This document shows, piece after piece, positions 8,057-16,731 of a DNA stretch of 64,000 bases; the stretch's first letter is position 1, and each line of letters starts with the position of its first letter. The stretch is taken from NCBI GenBank assembly GCA_900541335.1, contig UQJC01000001.1, positions 1 through 64,000 of the forward strand. Reading direction: 5' to 3'. Source of the stretch: an uncultured Prevotella sp. (GTDB taxonomy: Bacteria > Bacteroidota > Bacteroidia > Bacteroidales > Bacteroidaceae). The notes under the pieces are model-generated. The model saw only the letters and a program-made list of their open reading frames with translations, did not search any database and was not told where the DNA came from. The position numbers were made by a program, and so were the translations under genes.

Positions 8057-11026
8057 ATGAACAAAAAGTTAGTGCTCTTGGGAGCCGGCTTGTTGCTTAC
8101 CGCAGCAACAGCTTCCGCTCAGCAGCACGTAACGGGTAAGGTCATCGACTCTGCCGGCGAACCCGTCATGGGAGCTACGGTACGAGTGGCGGGCACGAAG
8201 ATCGTGACGACCACCGATGCTTCCGGCGTCTTTAAGCTTACCAACGTGCCTGCTTCTGCTAAGAAACTCAATGTGACATACATCGGTATGCAGTCACAAA
8301 CGGTGAATGTGGCAGGCAATGTGAAAGTTGTACTTAAGGACAACGAACTCGGCGAAGCTGTAGTCGTTGGTTACGGTACGGCTAAGAAAGTGGGTACCCT
8401 TGTGGGTTCTGTCAAGAAGGTATCGGGTGATGTCGTTGAAGGTAAGCCTTCTGTCAACATTGCCGACGCATTGCAGGGTCAGGTAGCAGGTATGCAGGTT
8501 ATGAACAACACGGGTGACGTGGGTGAAGTGGGCAATGTGTCCATTACCATCCGTGGTAATGGTTCAATTGGTGCCAGCAACACGCCGCTGATCGTTGTCG
8601 ATGGTTCACCTGCCGGTACGAGCATCCTCTCCATGCTGAGCAGCAGCGACATCGAGAGCGTTACGACGCTGAAGGATGCCTCTGCCACCTCTATTTACGG
8701 TTCTCGTGCAGCTAACGGTGTCATCTATATAACCACGAAGAAGGGTCGCCGCAACGAAAAGGCTCAGGTTACCCTCTCACAGAAAGTAGGTTGGGGTCAG
8801 CTGGCACGTAACATCGGTAACCCGATGACGGCCGACGAATTGCTCGACTTCCAGCTTGCCAATGGTATTATCTATGCTGACCAGTATGCCCGCTACAAGG
8901 CACACGGTAGCAATACTGACTGGCAGAAGTATGGCTTCGACAATGCCGCTCCGATGTACAACACGGAAGTAAGCGTACGCGGCGGTAGCGAAAATACGAA
9001 CTACTACGTTTCAGGTTCTTACCTCGACCAAAATGGTTTGACTGATTTCTCAGGCTTCAAGCGTTACACGCTCCGCACCAACTTGGATAGCAAAGTCAAG
9101 GATTGGTTGACCATCGGTGTAAGCCAAAGCATCGCTTACACAGAGCGTCAGCGCGACGGTTATACGGTTCAGGGTACGGGCAACTCTCGTTCATTCTCTG
9201 GTACGGCTCAGCTCTTCCCCCGCTATTGGGATCCGTACGACCCCGAGTACATGAAGCAACACAAGATTTGGGGTATGGAAGACTGGGACAGCAAGTATTT
9301 GCTCCAGATGCAGCCCAACCATGCCAACGACATCGTTTATAACGGTTCGGCTTACGTACAAATTCAGCCTGTCAAGGGCTTGACACTCCGTTCACAGCTC
9401 GGTCTCTTCGCCACAGAGACCCGTGCTTCAAACCGCATTGTTCCTTCTGTGTCTGAAACCATCTTTGGTGAACCTGCCAAGGGTAGCGAAAGCATGTCAC
9501 GTGGTGCTATGTGGACCATCACCAACACGGCTGAGTATAAATTAAACATCAACGAGGATCACTCACTGACCTTGCTCGCTGGTCAGGAAGGTATCAAGTC
9601 AACTACAGGCGGCTTTACGGCTACGGCTTCTGGTTTCGAAGACGACGACCTCCCCTTGCTCTCAGCAGCAACGACTCCCGAGATGGCAAGCCAGGTTGCT
9701 TCGGCTTATCAGTTCCTCTCCTTCTTTGGTCGCGTGGATTATGGCTTCAAGCAGAAGTATTACGCCAACTTCACCGTTCGTTCGGATGCCTCTTCTCGCT
9801 TCTCCAAGGATCACCGCACCGCACTCTTCTACAGTGGTGGTTTGATGTGGGATGCAATGGCTGAAAAGTTCATGCGCCCTGCCTCTGACTGGCTCACCAA
9901 CTTACAAGTGAAGGCAAGTGTGGGTTCTACGGGTAACTCAGAAGTAGGTAACTACGGTCACTTGGCACTCTCTGCATTGACGCAGTATGGTGGCAAGCAA
10001 GGTTTCTACTTTGCACAGTATGCTAACCCCAACCTCGGCTGGGAAAAGCAGATTCAGGCCAACTTCGGTTTCACCGCAGGCTTCTTCGGTAAGTTGACCC
10101 TCGATGTCAATGCTTACTACCGTAAGACGAAGGACATGCTCATGAGTGTACCTCTCCCCTATACGACGGGTATGGGCTCTCGCATGGAGAACATCGGTGA
10201 GATGAACAACCGTGGTGTGGAACTCGAGCTCAACTATGACATTGTTCGTACGCGTGACTTCTACTTGAACGTTCGCGCAACGTATGCATACAACAACAAC
10301 GAGATCGATAAGCTCTTCTATGGTCGCACTGACTGGCCCGTGAAGGACGCTTTGATTAACTACCAGGTAGGCAAGGGCGTTAACTTCTATATGCCGATCT
10401 ATGCCGGTGTTGATAAGGAAGACGGTGCACCGATGTGGTACAAGCAAGGCCATAAGGGTAAGCCCGGACACACCTTCAACCCCGAAACCATGACGAAGGA
10501 CGAGTCACAGCTCAACGAACTCTACCAGGATACGGGCAAAAAGCAATTTGCTCCCCACAACGGTGGTTTCGGTGTGACGGCTTCTTGGAAGGGTTTGACC
10601 CTCGTCGCTGACTTTACCTACGTGTTGGGCAAATACATGGTCAACAACGACTACTTCTTTGCAACTTCTCGCGCAAATGCCTTGAGTGGTTACAACCAGA
10701 GCCGCGACCTGCTCACCGACATGTGGCAGAAGCCTGGCGACCTCGCTTCATTGCCTGGTTTCGCTTACGACAGCCAGTTCGACACGCACTTGTTGGAAAA
10801 TGCTTCCTTCCTCCGTCTGAAGAACCTCTCACTCTCTTACGAGTTGCCTAAGATGTGGATGGAACGCACGAACTTCTTCAGCAACATCCGCCTCAACTTC
10901 ACGACGCGTAACCTCTTTACGGTGACGAAGTACAAGGGTGCTGACCCCGAAGTCAACTCCAACATTGCACGTAACGGCTTCCCCGCTACGCGTGACTACG
11001 TATTTGGCGTTGAGTTTACGTTCTAA
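8057..11026 (+). CDS. SusC/RagA-family TonB-linked outer membrane receptor
   Basis: The protein has 989 residues. I took the ATG at 8057, which opens the signal peptide (MNKKLVLLGAGLLLTAATAS, ending ASAQ); another ATG lies 12 nt upstream. A carboxypeptidase-D-like beta domain follows (HVTGKVIDSAGEPVMGATV, ~25-100), then the plug (VVVGYGTAKK, NIADALQGQVAGMQV, PLIVVDG) and the 22-strand barrel ending in FGVEFTF. SusC proteins import glycans or peptides as a lidded pair with a SusD lipoprotein, powered by TonB. The codons are strongly biased (GGT, CGT, AAG), as in highly expressed genes. susD follows after 66 nt. No enzyme gene lies nearby to reveal the substrate. Confidence 0.97.
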   Translation: MNKKLVLLGAGLLLTAATASAQQHVTGKVIDSAGEPVMGATVRVAGTKIVTTTDASGVFKLTNVPASAKKLNVTYIGMQSQTVNVAGNVKVVLKDNELGEAVVVGYGTAKKVGTLVGSVKKVSGDVVEGKPSVNIADALQGQVAGMQVMNNTGDVGEVGNVSITIRGNGSIGASNTPLIVVDGSPAGTSILSMLSSSDIESVTTLKDASATSIYGSRAANGVIYITTKKGRRNEKAQVTLSQKVGWGQLARNIGNPMTADELLDFQLANGIIYADQYARYKAHGSNTDWQKYGFDNAAPMYNTEVSVRGGSENTNYYVSGSYLDQNGLTDFSGFKRYTLRTNLDSKVKDWLTIGVSQSIAYTERQRDGYTVQGTGNSRSFSGTAQLFPRYWDPYDPEYMKQHKIWGMEDWDSKYLLQMQPNHANDIVYNGSAYVQIQPVKGLTLRSQLGLFATETRASNRIVPSVSETIFGEPAKGSESMSRGAMWTITNTAEYKLNINEDHSLTLLAGQEGIKSTTGGFTATASGFEDDDLPLLSAATTPEMASQVASAYQFLSFFGRVDYGFKQKYYANFTVRSDASSRFSKDHRTALFYSGGLMWDAMAEKFMRPASDWLTNLQVKASVGSTGNSEVGNYGHLALSALTQYGGKQGFYFAQYANPNLGWEKQIQANFGFTAGFFGKLTLDVNAYYRKTKDMLMSVPLPYTTGMGSRMENIGEMNNRGVELELNYDIVRTRDFYLNVRATYAYNNNEIDKLFYGRTDWPVKDALINYQVGKGVNFYMPIYAGVDKEDGAPMWYKQGHKGKPGHTFNPETMTKDESQLNELYQDTGKKQFAPHNGGFGVTASWKGLTLVADFTYVLGKYMVNNDYFFATSRANALSGYNQSRDLLTDMWQKPGDLASLPGFAYDSQFDTHLLENASFLRLKNLSLSYELPKMWMERTNFFSNIRLNFTTRNLFTVTKYKGADPEVNSNIARNGFPATRDYVFGVEFTF

Positions 11027-11092
11027 AAGACGTACAATCAGACCACGTGTCAAACAATCTCTTATTCAACATTCAGAAGAATACAGTTATAT

Positions 11093-12721
11093 ATGAACAA
11101 ATATTTGATCAAATCTGCGCTTTGCGCCCTGCTTGCAGTACCTGTAATGACTTCCTGTGAGCTGGACCAGATGCCCGAAGATGCACTGGGCTTTGAGCAA
11201 AGTTGGAGCACCTTTGAGCGTGCCAAGAAGCAGTATGTAGGCCTGCAGGCTCGTCTGCGTTCCGTTTCAGGTGGTGCCTGTGCCTATGTTTCTGAAATTC
11301 AGGCCGACCTTTTCTCAGCTGCCAAGAATGCGGTTTCACTCAACCAAGTTTACAGCTGGAAGTTTACGACGGAACAGTTTGACGGCGACATCGTGTGGGG
11401 TAATAACTTCTTCATGGTGAAGCAAGCCAACGATTTCCTTAACCACATGCCGCAATATTGCTTGAAAGAGCCGAAGACTGCGAAGGAATTCCAGCAGAGT
11501 GCGCTTGCCAACCGTTATCTGAGTGCTGCACACTTTTCCATCGCGTACGCTTACACGAACATGATGGTGCGCTACTGCAAAGACTACGAACCCGCCACAG
11601 CAGCCAATGAGCTGGGTCTCCCCCTCGTTACGCCCGACATGACTGAGCATAGCAAGCCTTCAAGAGCTTCTCTCGAAGCAACTGTAGGTTTCATCCGCGA
11701 ACATTTGCATAAAGCTGACTCACTGATGGGTGTCGCAGCCGATCTCGAAGCACAAGCGTTGGAAAACGCACAGTCGCCCGACGATGCGAAGTTTACCGTT
11801 AACATGAACGGTTCTACGACGGAAGTCGGACTTGACACTTACCGCGCACTCGAATGCCGTTTGGATCTCTACACGCACAAATACGAAGAGGCTATCCAGA
11901 TTGCAGATGAGCTGACTCCTAACTACCAGCTTGCTTCCGATGCAAAGCAGTTGCAAGAGCTGTGGCTGTACGATACTTCGTCTGAAATCATCTTCCAGCC
12001 GCTTCAAACGCCCGATGAACGTGTCATCACGTATTCACCGATTTGGGTAAGCTACGATATCCGCGAAGACAAGGAAACAAAGAAGGCTTACATCCACGGT
12101 GCAAACCCCTACTACATTCCGACGCAAGGTCTCATCAACCTCTTCGAGTCTGGTGACCTCCGCGCCTCTATGTACTTCACCAACCCCTTCATGGGTGAGC
12201 AGCAACTGGCAATGACTTATGGTGACTTGACTGCTGCTGGTGTACAGTTCTGGAAGTTGCACAGCAACCAAAACTTGTACAAGGATCCCGAAAAGGAAGG
12301 TCCCTGGGGTTCACCTTATGTAATGGCTAAGGCTTTCCGTTCTGCCGAACTTTACCTCATTGCCGCTGAATCTTCATTGAAGAAGGCTTCACGCGACGAG
12401 GATGCGGCACGTGGCTACTTGAACGAACTTCGTGCGGCACGTGGTGCTTCTGAAATCCAGGCTGACTGCACGGGCGATGAGCTCGACCAGATGATGGAAG
12501 ACGAATGGGCACGCGAGTTTGCAGGCGAAGGCTTCCGCCTCGACTGTCTCAAGCGTTGGCACAAGGGCTTCACGCGTATGAAAGCACAAAGTTTCCCCGT
12601 GAACATTCTCCGTCCGGATGCTCTCAACCTCAAGGTAGAAGCTAACGACAAGCGTTTCGTTTGGGAAATTCCTTCTCAGGACCTCCAAGCTAACTCTAAC
12701 CTTGTTCCGAACTGGAAATAA
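11093..12721 (+). CDS. RagB/SusD-family nutrient-binding lipoprotein
   Basis: The protein has 542 residues. A lipoprotein signal peptide ends with SCELDQMP, placing the acylated cysteine at residue 22. The family's TPR-like helical fold is supported by length, position directly after susC, the SADxYLIAAE-type segment RSAELYLIAAESSLKKA and the typical C-terminal block DEWAREFAGEGFRLDCLKRW. SusD proteins cap the SusC barrel on the outside of the cell and bind the ligand. Codon use is as strongly biased as in susC. A GC-rich hairpin without a T-run (12742-12779) separates it from the next lipoprotein gene, perhaps to trim expression of that gene. Confidence 0.96.
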   Translation: MNKYLIKSALCALLAVPVMTSCELDQMPEDALGFEQSWSTFERAKKQYVGLQARLRSVSGGACAYVSEIQADLFSAAKNAVSLNQVYSWKFTTEQFDGDIVWGNNFFMVKQANDFLNHMPQYCLKEPKTAKEFQQSALANRYLSAAHFSIAYAYTNMMVRYCKDYEPATAANELGLPLVTPDMTEHSKPSRASLEATVGFIREHLHKADSLMGVAADLEAQALENAQSPDDAKFTVNMNGSTTEVGLDTYRALECRLDLYTHKYEEAIQIADELTPNYQLASDAKQLQELWLYDTSSEIIFQPLQTPDERVITYSPIWVSYDIREDKETKKAYIHGANPYYIPTQGLINLFESGDLRASMYFTNPFMGEQQLAMTYGDLTAAGVQFWKLHSNQNLYKDPEKEGPWGSPYVMAKAFRSAELYLIAAESSLKKASRDEDAARGYLNELRAARGASEIQADCTGDELDQMMEDEWAREFAGEGFRLDCLKRWHKGFTRMKAQSFPVNILRPDALNLKVEANDKRFVWEIPSQDLQANSNLVPNWK

Positions 12722-12809
12722 TTCCAATCAGTAACTTTCTGCCTCCTTCCCCTCCGCCATCTGCAAACGGGGAAGGGGCATTACAAACCACATAAACGAA
12801 AGCAAACGT

Positions 12810-13565
12810 ATGAAACAGTTCTTCAAGACGTTCACCCTGTTGCTTTGCATCGCTGTAGGCTTCGCTTCCTGCAACGAAACTGAAGAAGCTGACACGAAGA
12901 ACGTAACTTACCCTGAACACATACAATTGGGCACGTGGGAGTCAGAACATACGCTTCTGAGCAACAACTACGTGGCTGAATTGGCTATCAACCTGAAGGG
13001 TGACACGGTGTTGAACTTCACCAAGATTGATACCGCAACCAACGAACACATCTACATGACCAGTACGGAGTGCAGCTACGACTCAAAAACGGGTATGGTG
13101 ACTGCCTTCTTCGAGAATTCTTTCCTCGAAGCTCCTACACGCGCTTATTTAGCCTTGCGCAAGGATAACGTAAACGCAACGGTACAGATGTTTGAGATGC
13201 AAGGTGACAACCTCTCACTCAAAGAGCGTTTTATTGCAAAGCGCATCAACAAGGTGATGCTCTACAAGTCAAGCTGGCAAACAACTGCAACTACTGAAGG
13301 AGCAGATCCCACGTCAATTATCCTCTTCAACTCTGAAACAATTGATGACAAGGATGTACGTGTAGACTTCACACTCGGTGAGGAATACTACATCGGTACG
13401 TACACTTGGGATGCCGCAACGGGCAAGGGTACGGTAGACTGCCAGAAGTGCGAAGCTGGTGCCGGCACCTTGGTAGGCAAGACCCTCCCCTTGAGCTTGA
13501 ACGAAAAGAACCAGCTCGTTATGCAGGCTGGCGAACAGACGCTCGTATACGAACGTAGCAAGTAA
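12810..13565 (+). CDS. Lipoprotein of a SusCD operon, unknown function
   Basis: The protein has 251 residues with a lipoprotein signal (MKQFFKTFTLLLCIAVGFAS, then CNET; cysteine at 21). The rest is beta-rich. Two halves look alike in outline: GTWESEHTLL...NFTKIDTATNEHIYM and SSWQTTATTEG...GEEYYIGTYTWD both read as small beta-sheets, so an internal duplication is possible. It is the last gene of the susC-susD unit and ends at a strong terminator. By position it may be an extra surface ligand-binding subunit of the importer. I do not recognise a family. Confidence 0.85.
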   Translation: MKQFFKTFTLLLCIAVGFASCNETEEADTKNVTYPEHIQLGTWESEHTLLSNNYVAELAINLKGDTVLNFTKIDTATNEHIYMTSTECSYDSKTGMVTAFFENSFLEAPTRAYLALRKDNVNATVQMFEMQGDNLSLKERFIAKRINKVMLYKSSWQTTATTEGADPTSIILFNSETIDDKDVRVDFTLGEEYYIGTYTWDAATGKGTVDCQKCEAGAGTLVGKTLPLSLNEKNQLVMQAGEQTLVYERSK

Positions 13566-13610
13566 CACGACCTGCTGTTCCTGAAAGCGGAACACAGCAT
13601 ACATTTAGAT

Positions 13611-13648
13611 AGCCGCGTAGCAACCCCGTTGCTGCGCGGCTTTCCTTT
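13611..13648 (+). terminator. Rho-independent terminator of the susCD operon
   Basis: AGCCGCGTAGCAAC pairs with GTTGCTGCGCGGCT around a CCC loop, followed by TTCCTTT. A second hairpin, CTGTTCC..GGAACA, lies just before it at 13573-13594. Confidence 0.85.
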
Positions 13649-13702
13649 GTAAATAGCCACACACTTCGTAAACAATGCAAGGCTACGGAGCGTATTTATT
13701 CG

Positions 13703-13710
13703 TACCTTTG
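13703..13710 (+). promoter_or_regulatory. -7 box (TACCTTTG) five nt before a start codon
   Basis: It is a perfect TAnnTTTG match. Only five bases separate it from the ATG at 13716, so transcription should start at or just before the start codon and the mRNA would be leaderless. Confidence 0.7.
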
Positions 13711-13715
13711 CGCCT

Positions 13716-14357
13716 ATGAATGCAATTCAACGAAGAAGCTTGGACGAGCGGTTTAATACAGCAACCCATTTAGCTGGCATTGTATTTACCCTTGCCACGG
13801 CAGGAATTCTTCTCAAACTGGGCTACAGCAAGAACTGGCAGAATGCCTTCGGCACAACGTTCTTTACCTGCGGTATGCTCTTAATGTATGCCGCCAGCAC
13901 CCTTTACCACTGGTGGATGCCGGGCCACACCAAGCGCGCGTTGCGCATTTTAGACCACATCAGCATCTACGTCATGATTGCGGCCTCGTATACCCCCATC
14001 TGCATTGGTGTCGTAGGCGGCACGTTGGGCTGGACAGTCTTCGGTATCTTGTGGGGAATCGTGGCAAGTGGAGCTGTCTACAAGATTACGGCCATCGACC
14101 GCTACCCACGCCTCTCACTCCTGCTCTATCTGGTCATGGGCTGGAGCTTCATCTTTGTGGCAGAGCCTGTGTGTACCCGACTCACGCCGGCTGCTCTTGC
14201 CTGCATAGGGGCTGAAGGCTTATTCTACACAGGAGGTACCTGGTTTTTTGCCCACGACAACCGTCCCTATTACCACGGCATCTGGCACATCTTCGTATTG
14301 CTCGGTTCCATGGCACACTGGACGGCCATTTTGCTGATTCTATTGGCTGGAAATTAA
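13716..14357 (+). CDS. Hemolysin III / PAQR-type membrane protein
   Basis: The protein has 213 residues and seven predicted transmembrane helices. Diagnostic residues of the hemolysin III (YqfA/PAQR) family are present: ERFNTATHLAGIVF near the start, ASTLYHW near 61, ALRILDHISIYVMIAASYTP near 76, and YYHGIWHIFVLLGSMAHW near the end, supplying the conserved histidines that bind a metal in PAQR proteins. Despite the name, a lytic role is not established for most members; a ceramidase-like hydrolase activity is suspected from eukaryotic relatives. It stands alone between a terminator and ridA. Confidence 0.92.
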   Translation: MNAIQRRSLDERFNTATHLAGIVFTLATAGILLKLGYSKNWQNAFGTTFFTCGMLLMYAASTLYHWWMPGHTKRALRILDHISIYVMIAASYTPICIGVVGGTLGWTVFGILWGIVASGAVYKITAIDRYPRLSLLLYLVMGWSFIFVAEPVCTRLTPAALACIGAEGLFYTGGTWFFAHDNRPYYHGIWHIFVLLGSMAHWTAILLILLAGN

Positions 14358-14443
14358 GAAGAACAGGAAGGACTTCACCTCCTGTCACAGCCACATCAAC
14401 TTCTCAAAGTCACCAATCATCAACTGCTAATTATAATATTCCT

Positions 14444-14821
14444 ATGAAACAACCCATTGCTACGGCTCAGGCTCCTGCAGCCATCGGTCCTTACAGCCAG
14501 GCTATCGAAGCAAACGGCACACTCTATGTATCTGGTCAACTTCCTATCAACCCCGCTACGGGCGAATTTGCCGAAGGTGGCATCAAGGAGTTGACGGCGC
14601 AATCACTCACGAACATGAGCCACATCCTCGAAGAGGCTGGCATGACACTTGCCAACGTAGTGAAGACAACCGTTTTCCTCGCTGACATGGCTGACTTCGC
14701 TGAAATGAACGAGGTCTACGCGCAATTCTTCACGGCTCCTTTCCCTGCACGCTCTGCTGTTGCGGTAAAGACGTTGCCGAAGGGTGCACGCGTAGAGATT
14801 GAGTGCATTGCAGTGAAATAA
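14444..14821 (+). CDS. ridA: RidA-family enamine/imine deaminase
   Basis: The protein has 125 residues, the standard length. It shows APAAIGPYSQAI at 10-21, LYVSGQLPINPATGE, and the C-terminal PARSAVAVKTLPKGARVEIE, which includes the arginine and glutamate that line the active site of RidA trimers. RidA hydrolyses 2-aminoacrylate and related reactive imines formed by PLP enzymes, protecting those enzymes. It is followed 16 nt later by the LOG-family gene, so the two are likely cotranscribed. Confidence 0.95.
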   Translation: MKQPIATAQAPAAIGPYSQAIEANGTLYVSGQLPINPATGEFAEGGIKELTAQSLTNMSHILEEAGMTLANVVKTTVFLADMADFAEMNEVYAQFFTAPFPARSAVAVKTLPKGARVEIECIAVK

Positions 14822-14837
14822 AAACGGCATCGAACGA

Positions 14838-15380
14838 ATGAAGTACCAGAAAATCGGAGTCTACCTCTCGGCAAAGGACAACTTGCCCGAAAACTATGTC
14901 CGCGCGGCAGAAGAGGTGGGCGAATGGATTGGCAGCACCCACCGTACATTGGTCTATGGCGGCGCCCGTAAAGGCCTCATGGAGGTGTTGGCTCAAAGTG
15001 TCAAACGTCACGGCGGCCGCATCTATGGCATGGTGCCTGACATCTTGCAGGAACGCGGCTGGGTAAGCGACACCCTGGACGTAACCTTCCGTTGTGTAGA
15101 CCTCACAGACCGCAAAGCGATGATGAACCGCGAAAGCGACGTATTGGTAGCCTTACCGGGAGGAATGGGGACACTCGATGAAGTGTTTACCGTCCTTGCC
15201 AATACGGGAATTGGCATCTGTCACCAACCGGTGGTATTCTACAACGTAGAAGGATGCTGGGACTCTCTGCTCAAAGCCCTCGATCAGCTCTTCGAACAAG
15301 GACTGATTAACGGACAACCGGCAGACTACTACGAGGTCGCAAACAATGTCGAAGAATTGAAGGCTTTGCTTGAAAAGTAA
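14838..15380 (+). CDS. LOG-family Rossmann-fold protein (nucleoside-5'-monophosphate phosphoribohydrolase-like)
   Basis: The protein has 180 residues. The family motif PGGMGTLDE lies at 107-115 and the catalytic-pocket arginine and lysine in DRKAMMNRES just before it. The first glycine-rich motif reads VYGGARKGLM where the consensus is close to GGGxxGLM. LOG proteins release free bases from nucleoside monophosphates; in plants and some bacteria this makes cytokinin, but in Bacteroidota the substrate is unknown. It ends at a strong bidirectional hairpin that separates it from murG. Confidence 0.9.
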   Translation: MKYQKIGVYLSAKDNLPENYVRAAEEVGEWIGSTHRTLVYGGARKGLMEVLAQSVKRHGGRIYGMVPDILQERGWVSDTLDVTFRCVDLTDRKAMMNRESDVLVALPGGMGTLDEVFTVLANTGIGICHQPVVFYNVEGCWDSLLKALDQLFEQGLINGQPADYYEVANNVEELKALLEK

Positions 15381-15407
15381 GTAGCCTTACTACCGATTTC
15401 AAATGAT

Positions 15408-15447
15408 AAAGGCGAAGGGGCACCTTGCAAGGTGTTCCTTCGCCTTT
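15408..15447. terminator. Bidirectional terminator before murG
   Basis: AAAGGCGAAGG and CCTTCGCCTTT pair perfectly, and an inner CACCTTGCAAGGTG stem sits at the tip. It isolates murG from upstream transcription. Confidence 0.85.
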
Positions 15448-15567
15448 GTGACAATTTATCAAGGCTGAGTGTACAAAAAGGAGAGAGAAACAAGAAGAAC
15501 TTCAACGAAGGGCAAACACATACAAAAAAGGATGGAGTAAACCGACGAACCTCCAAAAAGTTTTTAC

Positions 15568-15575
15568 TACTTTTG
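15568..15575 (+). promoter_or_regulatory. -7 box (TACTTTTG), murG-operon promoter
   Basis: It is a perfect TAnnTTTG match 25 nt before the murG ATG and just after a terminator. It shows that this half of the cell-wall cluster has its own promoter. Confidence 0.7.
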
Positions 15576-15600
15576 CGGTTGTCCTATATAGTTACGTGAT

Positions 15601-16716
15601 ATGAATGCTGAAATACGTGTCATAATCAGCGGAGGAGGTACTGGCGGACACATCTTCCCCGCCGTATCCATTGCCAACGAAATCCGCTCGAAATGCCCCG
15701 ACGCACAAATCCTGTTTGTCGGTGCTGAAGGTCGTATGGAGATGCAGCGTGTACCTGCTGCGGGTTATGACATCAAGGGGCTTCCCATTGCAGGCTTTGA
15801 CCGCAGGAACTTGCTGAAAAATATCCCCGTTCTCTTCAAAATTATGAAGAGCCGAATGTTAGCGAAGAAGATTATCCGCGAATTTCAACCGCAAGTGGTG
15901 GTGGGAGTAGGCGGATATGCTAGCGGACCTACCTTGAACATGGCTGCGGCCCTGGGTATTCCGACCTTGATTCAGGAACAAAATTCATATGCAGGCGTAA
16001 CCAACAAACTTTTGGCGAAAAATGCACGAAAGATTTGTGTGGCCTATGACGGAATGGAACGTTTCTTCCCCGCAGAGAAGATTCTCTTCACAGGAAACCC
16101 CATCCGACAGAATCTCCGCGACGAAAGTATCACGAAGGAAGAGGCTGTCAAGGCTTTCGGACTGATGCCGGGCAAACGAACCATTCTCTTTATTGGCGGA
16201 TCACTCGGTGCTCAAACGCTCAACGAAAGCATTTTGGGCAACTTGCCCTTGGTTAAGCAACAAAGCCGCATCCAGTTTATCTGGCAAACAGGTAAGTACT
16301 ACAGCGAATACATCCAAAACGAACTGGCAAGACGAGGACAACCGAAAAATCTCGTCGTGCAGGACTTCATCAGCGATATGCGCATGGCTTATGCTGCAGC
16401 TGACTTGGTTATTTCGCGTGCGGGTGCCGGAAGTATCTCGGAGTTCTGCCTGCTGGGCAAACCGGTTATTTTGATTCCCTCTCCGAACGTAGCGGAAGAC
16501 CACCAAACTAAAAATGCACTGGCTCTGGTCCAGAAAGAAGCGGCACTTTTCGTCAAAGACGCGGAAGCTCGACGCACATTACTCCCCCTTGCCATCAACA
16601 CGGTAACCGATGTGGAGAAACTGGAGAGCCTCAGCCAACATATCCTGCAACTCGCCCGACCGAATGCAGCCTCTGACATTGCCGATGAGGTGATCCGATT
16701 GGCACAAGAATCCTAA
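15601..16716 (+). CDS. murG: MurG, lipid II synthase
   Basis: The protein has 371 residues. MurG transfers N-acetylglucosamine from UDP-GlcNAc to lipid I on the inner face of the membrane, giving lipid II. The N-terminal glycine-rich loop ISGGGTGGHIFPAVSIANE (9-27), VVGVGGYASGPT near 99, IQEQNSYAGVTNK near 124, GGSLGAQTLNESI near 200 and the sugar-nucleotide site SRAGAGSISEFCLLGKPVIL near 273 are all present. murC follows 15 nt later. No ftsW lies upstream, unlike the usual order in dcw clusters. Confidence 0.97.
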   Translation: MNAEIRVIISGGGTGGHIFPAVSIANEIRSKCPDAQILFVGAEGRMEMQRVPAAGYDIKGLPIAGFDRRNLLKNIPVLFKIMKSRMLAKKIIREFQPQVVVGVGGYASGPTLNMAAALGIPTLIQEQNSYAGVTNKLLAKNARKICVAYDGMERFFPAEKILFTGNPIRQNLRDESITKEEAVKAFGLMPGKRTILFIGGSLGAQTLNESILGNLPLVKQQSRIQFIWQTGKYYSEYIQNELARRGQPKNLVVQDFISDMRMAYAAADLVISRAGAGSISEFCLLGKPVILIPSPNVAEDHQTKNALALVQKEAALFVKDAEARRTLLPLAINTVTDVEKLESLSQHILQLARPNAASDIADEVIRLAQES

Positions 16717-16731
16717 AACGACTACAAAACA

